Assembly (NCBI GenBank): GCA_002719885.1
Contig: PBFH01000044.1
Coordinates: 7,642-39,947, forward strand
Direction: 5' to 3'
From: Rhodospirillaceae bacterium
GTDB lineage: Bacteria > Pseudomonadota > Alphaproteobacteria > MPNO01 > UBA2964
DNA length: 32,306 nt
Shown: positions 26,250 through 32,306 of the stretch, in pieces
How the letters are laid out: every line of letters starts with the position of its first letter
How positions within the stretch are numbered: the first letter of the stretch is position 1
Made by a program: the position numbers and the translations under genes
Notes under the pieces: generated by a model
Told to the model about the DNA's origin: nothing
Databases searched by the model: none
What the model saw: only the letters and a program-made list of their open reading frames with translations

Positions 26250-27268
26250 TGAAGAAGGTATCAAAAATTCTGGTAACTAGTGCAGAGGAAAATATACGGA
26301 TTGACCGGTGGTTCAAACGTCATTTTCCAACATTAAGTCATAGTTTTATTACAAAACTTGCACGAACCGGGCAGGTACGAGTCGACGGGGCGCGTGTTAA
26401 ATCATCTACTCGCCTAAAACAGGGACAACTAGTTCGAGTACCCCCTTTAAAAGTAGAAGTGAAAAGTAAAAAACATAGAAATATTCCCGACCTATCAAAG
26501 GATCAAATTTCTTTTATACGTTCTCTAGTTATTTATATGGACGATGACATTATTGTCGTAAATAAACCGCCGGGTTTGGCCGTTCAAGGAGGTAGTAAGA
26601 CGCTGTTTCACTTAGATGGTTTATTGAATGGGCTAAAATTCGGAGGATTAGAAAGACCAAAACTAGTCCATCGGCTAGATAAAGACACCAGCGGTATTAT
26701 GCTTTTGGCTCGCAATTCATTTTCTGCAGCGCAATTAATCTCCAGCTTTAGAAATCGTGAAATTTCGAAGGTTTATTGGGCCTTAGTCGTTGGTGTTCCA
26801 AAGCCTCGACTGGGAGAAATAAATGCACCAATTAGTAAGAAAAAAAAGTTTGGAATTGAAAAAATGAGTGTGGAAAGATGGAATGGAGCTGAAGCAATTT
26901 CAGATTTCTCAACTATTGAAACGGCGGGACGGCATGTTTCTTGGTTAGCTTTAAGACCTCATACTGGGCGCACACATCAGCTTCGGGTTCATTGTAGTTT
27001 GATTGGAACTCCTATACTCGGCGATTTTAAGTATGGAGGAAGGCAGGCATTCATAGATGGAGTACCCGGCACCCGGAATCTGCATCTTCACGCAAGATCA
27101 TTAGAATTCAAGCACCCATCTGGGAAAAAAAAATATTTTGTAGCTTCTCTCTCTGAAAAAATGAATCAAACTTGGCAGTTTTTTGGTTTTAATGCTGCAA
27201 AGACCTTTGATGCGTTTTCAGAATGGGAAACAAAGGGAAAGATTAAATGCTTGAGCCTTCACGAATAG
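26249..27268 (+). CDS. rluC: RluC/RluD-family 23S rRNA pseudouridine synthase
   Basis: Protein of 339 residues. N-terminal S4 RNA-binding domain (about 15-65: RIDRWFKRHFPTLSHSFITKLARTGQVRVDG), then the RluA-family catalytic domain with LVHRLDKDTSGIMLLA (catalytic Asp134) and RPHTGRTHQLRVHCSLIGTPILGDFKYGG. By family and by context (between crcB and the HAD gene in this class) it is RluC-like; RluD cannot be strictly excluded. The frame is open to 26156, but the ATG at 26249 overlaps the crcB stop by one base (TGATG) and gives a normal S4 start. Its end overlaps the next gene by 22 bases. Confidence 0.9.
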   Translation: MKKVSKILVTSAEENIRIDRWFKRHFPTLSHSFITKLARTGQVRVDGARVKSSTRLKQGQLVRVPPLKVEVKSKKHRNIPDLSKDQISFIRSLVIYMDDDIIVVNKPPGLAVQGGSKTLFHLDGLLNGLKFGGLERPKLVHRLDKDTSGIMLLARNSFSAAQLISSFRNREISKVYWALVVGVPKPRLGEINAPISKKKKFGIEKMSVERWNGAEAISDFSTIETAGRHVSWLALRPHTGRTHQLRVHCSLIGTPILGDFKYGGRQAFIDGVPGTRNLHLHARSLEFKHPSGKKKYFVASLSEKMNQTWQFFGFNAAKTFDAFSEWETKGKIKCLSLHE

Positions 27269-27918
27269 TAGCCTTCGATTTAGATGGTACCCTTTTGGAT
27301 AGTGCAAATTCTATAGTCACTGGCGTCTTAGCTTGTTGGAATGCATGTGGTTTTCCGCCGCCCGATCAAGATCACGTCAGAAAGATCATCGGCTTACCTT
27401 GGGAGGAATCTATACGGGAATTGTTACCTGAGGCGGGAAAAAAAGAATTTGAAAAAATTAAAGCTTATCATGAAGACGTGGCGAGTGGTGTTAGGGCGGC
27501 CCCGCCCCGCCAGGAAAAACTATTTCCGGGGATTTTAGATGCACTCGATAAAATCGAGTTAGCTGGGTATTTATTATCAATAATTACTAGCCGTTCCTCA
27601 GGGCGACTACAGCAATTATTAGACAAAAATGGAATTGGTGGGCGATTTGTTACTTTAAAAACAACTGATGATGGTCCTGGAAAACCAAGCCCCTTTTTGA
27701 TGAACCAGATATTAGACGAGTTTGGTATAGATAAGGAAAATGCAGTAATGGTTGGAGATACAACATTCGACATTTTGATGGCTCGTAATGCCGGCACATC
27801 TGCTATTGGGGTAACGTGGGGCGTGCATGATATTAAAGAGTTATTAGACGCAGGGGCCGACACAATTGTTGATAATATTTCCCATCTTCCCAAATCAATA
27901 AATCAAATTTTGCGTTGA
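27247..27918 (+). CDS. HAD-superfamily phosphatase, phosphoglycolate-phosphatase-like
   Basis: Protein of 223 residues with all HAD motifs: FDLDGTLLDS with nucleophile Asp11 and acid/base Asp13, motif II Thr114 (SIITSRSSG), Lys156 (GKPSPF), and motif IV VGDTTFDILMARNAG with Asp181 and Asp185. The helical cap sits between motifs I and II. Resembles Gph phosphatases, but the true substrate is unknown. Begins 22 bases inside the pseudouridine synthase gene. Confidence 0.88.
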   Translation: MLEPSRIVAFDLDGTLLDSANSIVTGVLACWNACGFPPPDQDHVRKIIGLPWEESIRELLPEAGKKEFEKIKAYHEDVASGVRAAPPRQEKLFPGILDALDKIELAGYLLSIITSRSSGRLQQLLDKNGIGGRFVTLKTTDDGPGKPSPFLMNQILDEFGIDKENAVMVGDTTFDILMARNAGTSAIGVTWGVHDIKELLDAGADTIVDNISHLPKSINQILR

Positions 27919-27943
27919 AAGTTTATAGATCAACCCTGATATT

Positions 27944-28657
27944 ATGGAAAAATTTTACAAAAACGTTTCTATTTCTGAGTACCATAGCGGTTGGATTGTT
28001 TCTTTAGATGAGAAAACCCTTAAAACACCTCAGAATAATAAATTGATATTGCCAACTGAAAATCTCGCAGCAGCTATATTAAATGAGTGGAATACACAAG
28101 ATACTGAAGTTGACCCTATGAATATGCCGTTAACGCGCCTAGCTAACACCACGATAGATAAAACGCAGGAGAAACGTAAAAAAACCATTGAAGAAATTTG
28201 TAGTTATGCGCATACCGATGCAGTTTGTTACCAAATTGAAGAACCCAAAGATCTTTTTGAGAGACAAGAGGCCGAATGGGTACCATTACTAGAATGGCTA
28301 CACCAGGAATGGAGTATTAAGCTTTTGATAACAAAAGGCATCACGCAAATTGAACAGACAAAAGAAACTATTGAGAGGGTGCTAGGTGTTGTCTCTACTT
28401 ATAACGATTTTGGTTTGACTTCTCTTTACGCTTTGACTGACGTTTGTGGTTCATTTGTGATAGCTCTCGCTGTAATGGAAGAAAAAATAGATATAGAACG
28501 CGCTCTATGTTGTACGACACTAGAACAGCAATATCAAATGAGTTTATGGGGCAAAGATCCCGCTATTTTATGTCAACATAATGAGCTTAGAGATGAAATT
28601 TCAAATGCTTATCAATTTCATATTTTGTCATCTGTTTCTGGAAGTATAAAAATTTAA
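27944..28657 (+). CDS. ATP12-family F1-ATPase assembly chaperone
   Basis: Protein of 237 residues matching ATP12: KFYKNVSISEYHSGWIVSLDEKTLKTPQNNKLILPTENLAAAILNEWNTQ, then MPLTRLANTTIDKTQEKR and the block EICSYAHTDAVCYQIEEPKDLFERQEAEWVPLLEW. In mitochondria ATP12 protects the F1 alpha subunit during assembly; alphaproteobacteria retain a homologue. It ends the plus-strand run that starts with the protease gene, 29 bases from the convergent lipB; no terminator hairpin is visible in that gap. Confidence 0.93.
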   Translation: MEKFYKNVSISEYHSGWIVSLDEKTLKTPQNNKLILPTENLAAAILNEWNTQDTEVDPMNMPLTRLANTTIDKTQEKRKKTIEEICSYAHTDAVCYQIEEPKDLFERQEAEWVPLLEWLHQEWSIKLLITKGITQIEQTKETIERVLGVVSTYNDFGLTSLYALTDVCGSFVIALAVMEEKIDIERALCCTTLEQQYQMSLWGKDPAILCQHNELRDEISNAYQFHILSSVSGSIKI

Positions 28658-28686
28658 ATAAGGTAATTTTTGGTTTTTATTGCGCC

Positions 28687-29361
28687 TTAGCTACTGTTAT
28701 TAGTGTGTGAACCAAAAATGGAATAAAAATGATCTTTGAGACTTTGCGCCACCTCTGAGATATCGGCTTGTACTCCTAAATCTGATAGAGAAGTTACCCC
28801 ATATTTTTTAACGCCGCATGGAATAATACCTGAATAATGTTCTAAATTAGGGTCTATATTAATAGAAATTCCATGATAGCTGACCCATTGCCGAACACGA
28901 ACCCCAATCGCGGCAATTTTTGCTTCTAATGGGGGTTTTTTTTGGCCGGGGTTCATTATAATCCAAATACCGACACGGCCCTTCCTTCTATGGCCAATAA
29001 TATTGAATTCAGCTAGCGCATTAATAATCCACTGCTCTAAATCAAATATGTATTTCCGAATATCTTTTTCTCTTTTTTTGAGATCAAGCATTAGGTAACA
29101 AATGAGTTGGCCGGGACCATGATAGGTCGCTCGACCACCCCTACCGGTGTGAAATACCGGGAAACGGCTGGGTTCTAATACTTCTGATTTTTCAGCTCTA
29201 GTACCCAGGGTATATATGGAGGGGTGTTGTAGTAACCATAGTTGTTGGGGTGCCTTATGATCCCTGATCTCAGAAACAATTTTTTCCATTTCAATGACAG
29301 AGGATCTATAATCTGTCAGAGTGGTCAACGTTTCTTTGCAATTTACATAATTTTTTAACAT
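28687..29361 (-). CDS. lipB: Octanoyl-[acyl-carrier-protein]:protein N-octanoyltransferase LipB
   Basis: Transfers octanoate from ACP to the lipoyl domains of 2-oxoacid dehydrogenases and GcvH, first step of lipoate synthesis; cytoplasmic; 224 residues. RGGRATYHGPGQ lies at 74-85, catalytic Lys148 in KIAAIGVR and acyl-carrying Cys182 in GIIPCGVKKYG. Lone minus-strand gene between ATP12 and tRNA-Leu. Confidence 0.95.
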   Translation of the reverse strand: MLKNYVNCKETLTTLTDYRSSVIEMEKIVSEIRDHKAPQQLWLLQHPSIYTLGTRAEKSEVLEPSRFPVFHTGRGGRATYHGPGQLICYLMLDLKKREKDIRKYIFDLEQWIINALAEFNIIGHRRKGRVGIWIIMNPGQKKPPLEAKIAAIGVRVRQWVSYHGISINIDPNLEHYSGIIPCGVKKYGVTSLSDLGVQADISEVAQSLKDHFYSIFGSHTNNSS

Positions 29362-29448
29362 TTTATCGGTTGGTCTTGCGATAGTGCCGGCAATTTGGTA
29401 TCTCCCGAGACAGTATGGATGTCTTGTTGTAGATATTCCAGTTAATTC

Positions 29449-29535
29449 GCGGTCGTGGCGGAACTGGTAGACGCGCAGCGTTGAGGTCGCTGTGGGAGGA
29501 ATCCCGTGGAAGTTCGAGTCTTCTCGACCGCACCA
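29449..29535 (+). tRNA. tRNA-Leu (GAG anticodon)
   Basis: Class II tRNA of 87 bases with encoded CCA. Acceptor GCGGTCG (29449-29455) pairs with CGACCGC (29525-29531), discriminator A, CCA at 29533-29535. Anticodon stem CAGCG/CGCTG encloses TTGAGGT, anticodon GAG (29483-29485), followed by the long variable arm TGGGAGGAATCCCG. T-loop AGTTCGAGTCTT is regular. Confidence 0.97.
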
Positions 29536-29614
29536 CTTTTCTGGTCTGTAACTGTTGGATTTAGATCTGAATGATTATAGGCTTTGGTTCACTCGTAACT
29601 GTTTAAGCGGCAAC

Positions 29615-31018
29615 ATGGGTAAAAATATGTTAGAGCCGAAAGTTAAACCTGAAGGCCTGTCGGTTCGAGCGGACGAATTACTGGGCCTCAGCCCTGAACT
29701 CATAAACAGTGTAAGAGATTCCCTTCGAGAACAAAATCAAACTCGAGCTAAAATGATAGTTGCTTCACTTCGGGCTTCAGAATTTGCTGATCTGCTGCAA
29801 CTCTTGAGCCCTAATCTTAGAAGACGTCTTATAGAATGCATGGGAACCGACTTTGATCCACAAGTTTTAGCCGAGCTTGAAGGAGATATACAGGAGGAGA
29901 TATCTGAACAGCTTGGGCCTGTCTCATTAGCTAACATGATCATCCGTTTAGATATAGATGATGCACTAGAACTCATTATAACTCTGAGAAAAGATAGGCA
30001 ACGGGAAATACTAAAACAACTTCCTTCTGAACTTAGAAACCTTGTTGAGGTAGGCTTAGCTTTCCCTAAAGATAGTGCTGGTCGTCTTATGGGACGTGAG
30101 TTTGTTGCTGTTCCATCTTTCTGGACGGTGGATGACACGATTAAATTTCTGAGGGAAGCCGATAATTTACCTAATGAATTTTATGAAATATTCATTGTAA
30201 ACCCCCGTCATCGGCCAATTGGAAAAGTATCTTTAAGTAATATTCTCAGAAATGAAAAGCCAACTAAGATAAGCAGTATAATGCTATCAGAAATTGTAAC
30301 AGTTCCAGCTATAATGGATCAGGAAGAGGTTGCTTTTGTTTTTTCTCAGAAAGATTTAGTGTCTGTTCCGGTAGTTGACGAGTCCTACCGCCTCATTGGG
30401 GTTATTACCGTTGATGATGTACTTGATGTCATACAGGAAGAAGCCGAAGAAGATATTATGCGGTTAGGTGGGGTTAAAAGTGATGACCTTTATTCTGCGG
30501 CTTTTCAAACTGGGAGGTCCCGATTTTCTTGGCTCTTTCTCAATTTGATAACGGCGATTGTTGTTTCAATTGTGATAGGCATTTTCGAATCCACACTGGA
30601 GCAAATTGTAATGCTCGCCGTATTGATGCCTATAGTAGCGTCAATGGGAGGAAATGCCGGAACACAGACAATGACCGTAGCAGTGAGAGCTCTTGCGACC
30701 AAAGAGTTATCCGATACGAATGCTATGAGAGTTATGGGGAAAGAATTTTTAGTCGGTGTCTATAATGGAATTCTTTTTGCGACCTTGGTTGGTGGAGTGG
30801 CATGGTTCTGGACTAATTCTTTGAAGATTGGAGGTGTTATGGCTGTGGCAATGATGATAACATTAATTATGGCGGCACTTTCTGGCATGACAATTCCTCT
30901 TATTTTACAAAGAGCAGGAACTGACCCCGCTATTGCATCAGGTGTTGTCCTGACCACGATAACCGATATTATAGCTTTTGGTGTGTTCCTTGGATTTGCT
31001 ACTTTGCTTCTGCTCTAA
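29615..31018 (+). CDS. mgtE: Magnesium transporter MgtE
   Basis: Mg2+ channel/transporter of 467 residues. Order: helical N-domain (about 20-140), CBS pair (about 155-275, including VPVVDESYRLIGVITVDDVLDVI), a connecting helix, and five membrane segments from about residue 303. The pore signature GGNAGTQT is at 345-352, and the last segment has TTITDIIAF with the Asp that lines the pore in known MgtE structures. The frame opens upstream at a TTG (29555) soon after tRNA-Leu, but ATG at 29615 (or 29627) gives a family-like start; no strong ribosome-binding site decides. No Mg riboswitch is recognisable in the 79 bases after the tRNA. Confidence 0.92.
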   Translation: MGKNMLEPKVKPEGLSVRADELLGLSPELINSVRDSLREQNQTRAKMIVASLRASEFADLLQLLSPNLRRRLIECMGTDFDPQVLAELEGDIQEEISEQLGPVSLANMIIRLDIDDALELIITLRKDRQREILKQLPSELRNLVEVGLAFPKDSAGRLMGREFVAVPSFWTVDDTIKFLREADNLPNEFYEIFIVNPRHRPIGKVSLSNILRNEKPTKISSIMLSEIVTVPAIMDQEEVAFVFSQKDLVSVPVVDESYRLIGVITVDDVLDVIQEEAEEDIMRLGGVKSDDLYSAAFQTGRSRFSWLFLNLITAIVVSIVIGIFESTLEQIVMLAVLMPIVASMGGNAGTQTMTVAVRALATKELSDTNAMRVMGKEFLVGVYNGILFATLVGGVAWFWTNSLKIGGVMAVAMMITLIMAALSGMTIPLILQRAGTDPAIASGVVLTTITDIIAFGVFLGFATLLLL

Positions 31019-31048
31019 GTTTTACAAGCAATTGTCTGGGCCGTTATT

Positions 31049-32306
31049 TTGAAAATTAATCATTTAATTGCCTCGTTATCCATAATTATGGGTGTGGTTC
31101 TTTTTTTTACTCCCCCACCAGGTGACATTGCTCCGGTTGTGATGCGAACGGCTGGTGTTGTTATCATAGCGGTGAGTTTGTTTGCGACGGCGGTTATCCC
31201 CGAGTTTCTAGGCGGGTTAATATTTTTCTTTTTGTGTGTCATCCTCACGATAGCACCTCCCGATATTGTTTTTTCAGGTTTTTTTTCTGGGGCAGTTTGG
31301 CTTGTACTCGGAGGGATGATTATTGGCATTGGCATAGAGGTGTCGGGTCTAGGCGCACGCTTGGCAGGAAAATTAGAACGTGTCTTTGGCGGAAATTATT
31401 TTAAGTTGATATGTGGTACGGTTCTACTGATGTTGGTGTTGGCTTTTTTAGTACCTTCGGCGGTTGGTCGGGTTACCATGATGTTACCGGTTGTTCTTGC
31501 CTTGGCAAGTCGTCTTGGTTTTAAAGAAGGTAGCAATGGCAGGGCCGGCCTCATACTCTCAGTTGGTATGGGAACGTTGATAACGCCATTCTCGATTTTG
31601 CCTGCGAATGTTCCAAACGTTGTTTTATCTGGTGCAGCAGAGGCTGTATACGGTATCCAGTTTTCTTATACGGACTGGTTTCTCCTGCACTTTCCTGTTC
31701 TCGGTGTTATAGGTTTTATTGGTCTTCCTATCGCTATTTATTTTCTCTTTCCTGATAAAATTGAGAAGCGTTTAATAAAAGAACCCGAAGTATCACAGCC
31801 ATGGTCATTTAACGAGAAAAAGCTTTTAGTTCTTTTATTTATTACACTCGGTCTATGGGCGACAGATAACTTACACGGTATTTCTCCCGCATGGGTTTCT
31901 CTTGGCGCAGGTATTGTCTGTTCGTTGCCCGTAGTAGGGGTTTTACCAGCAGGACAAGTGATGTCTAAAATAAATTTTGGTCCGATTATATTTCTTGCAT
32001 CAGTTATCGGTATGGGGGCTGTAGTAACGCAGACAGGACTCGGTGAAAGCTTGGCACATTTTCTTATATCGAAGGTCGATTTAACAGAGGGGACGGGTCT
32101 GAAGAAATTTTATTCTGTTATTGGATTGGGGTGGTTTTTACAGTTATTTACTACGTTGCCGGGACAACCAGCGATTATGACGGCAGTATCTGAACCGATA
32201 GCTTTAGCTACAGGTTGGTCTTTGCCAACCGTGTTAATGGCACAGGTGCCCGCATGGGCAATGGTTATTTTTCCATACCAGGCGCCTGTACTTGTTATTA
32301 CAAGAG
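31049..32306 (+). CDS. SLC13/DASS-like anion permease, 3' partial
   Basis: Open to the right edge; at least 419 codons, almost wholly hydrophobic, with about ten membrane segments visible. Features recalling the divalent-anion:sodium symporter superfamily are GTLITPFSILPANVPNVVLSG (first re-entrant hairpin region) and the later FTTLPGQPAIMTAVSEPIALATGWSL with VPAWAMVIFPYQAPV in the mirror-image half. The expected SNT-type sodium-site motif is not obvious; the equivalent place reads VPSAVGRVTMMLP. Start is uncertain: TTG at 31049 keeps the first membrane helix whole, while ATG at 31088 would cut into it. It follows mgtE by 30 bases. Substrate unknown. Confidence 0.78.
   Translation, partial: MKINHLIASLSIIMGVVLFFTPPPGDIAPVVMRTAGVVIIAVSLFATAVIPEFLGGLIFFFLCVILTIAPPDIVFSGFFSGAVWLVLGGMIIGIGIEVSGLGARLAGKLERVFGGNYFKLICGTVLLMLVLAFLVPSAVGRVTMMLPVVLALASRLGFKEGSNGRAGLILSVGMGTLITPFSILPANVPNVVLSGAAEAVYGIQFSYTDWFLLHFPVLGVIGFIGLPIAIYFLFPDKIEKRLIKEPEVSQPWSFNEKKLLVLLFITLGLWATDNLHGISPAWVSLGAGIVCSLPVVGVLPAGQVMSKINFGPIIFLASVIGMGAVVTQTGLGESLAHFLISKVDLTEGTGLKKFYSVIGLGWFLQLFTTLPGQPAIMTAVSEPIALATGWSLPTVLMAQVPAWAMVIFPYQAPVLVITR

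Noticed and set aside
29376-29404. TTGCGA-17-TATCTC as a tRNA-Leu promoter
   Set aside because: Correctly placed and spaced, but both hexamers are poor matches; not called as a feature.
29536-29614. Mg-sensing riboswitch before mgtE
   Set aside because: The 79-base spacer after tRNA-Leu is too short for an M-box and shows no matching structure.
31060-31335. Minus-strand open frame of 91 codons near the right end
   Set aside because: Antisense to the hydrophobic permease gene; its Pro/Ile/Thr-rich translation is the usual shadow of a membrane protein.
1-32306. CRISPR arrays, insertion sequences, prophage or integrase genes
   Set aside because: None seen: no spaced repeats, no transposase or integrase frames, no att-like duplication at the tRNA 3' ends.

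Overview
The window reads as a stretch of an AT-rich alphaproteobacterial chromosome, possibly marine and free-living. Three things point to Alphaproteobacteria. The S10-spc-alpha ribosomal superoperon has the order rpsJ to rplQ with adk behind secY and no rpmJ or rpsD in the cluster. It is followed by the run HtrA protease, rarA, crcB, rluC-type synthase, HAD phosphatase and ATP12, an order familiar from that class. ATP12 itself is essentially an alphaproteobacterial/mitochondrial assembly factor. No gene-free stretch exceeds about 200 bases; the longest (7358-7552, between rlmB and tRNA-Tyr) holds the likely divergent control region of those genes.

Region 1 (1-5068) is an accessory catabolic block: a Rieske ring-hydroxylating oxygenase large subunit (cut by the left edge) with its small subunit, a convergent short-chain dehydrogenase, then a phytanoyl-CoA-dioxygenase-like enzyme, a cysteine-dioxygenase-like cupin and a luciferase-like flavin monooxygenase on the plus strand. 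Together they look like oxidative attack on an aromatic or otherwise recalcitrant compound; the substrate cannot be read from sequence. Region 2 (5077-7357, minus strand) holds rlmB followed by an unusual TPR plus protein-arginine-methyltransferase protein of PRMT7/PRMT9 type.

Region 3 (7553-23067) is translation machinery: tRNA-Tyr(GUA), tRNA-Gly(UCC), tuf, then rpsJ, rplC, rplD, rplW, rplB, rpsS, rplV, rpsC, rplP, rpmC, rpsQ, rplN, rplX, rplE, rpsN, rpsH, rplF, rplR, rpsE, rpmD, rplO, secY, adk, and, behind a near-consensus promoter at 20575-20602, rpsM, rpsK, rpoA and rplQ. A strong intrinsic terminator closes it at 23043-23067. The junction tRNA-Gly-tuf-rpsJ is striking: in many alphaproteobacteria tRNA-Tyr/tRNA-Gly/tuf lead into secE-nusG-rplKAJL-rpoBC, and a second tuf after fusA leads into rpsJ. 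Here the two contexts meet at a single tuf, as expected of tuf-by-tuf recombination or of an assembly collapse on the repeated gene.

Region 4 (23117-32306) carries the HtrA/Deg protease, rarA, crcB, an RluC-type pseudouridine synthase, a HAD phosphatase and atp12 (tightly packed, several overlapping), lipB on the minus strand, tRNA-Leu(GAG), mgtE, and an SLC13-like permease cut by the right edge.

The least ordinary items are the bacterial TPR-PRMT protein, the tuf junction, and the uncharacterised oxygenase cluster.
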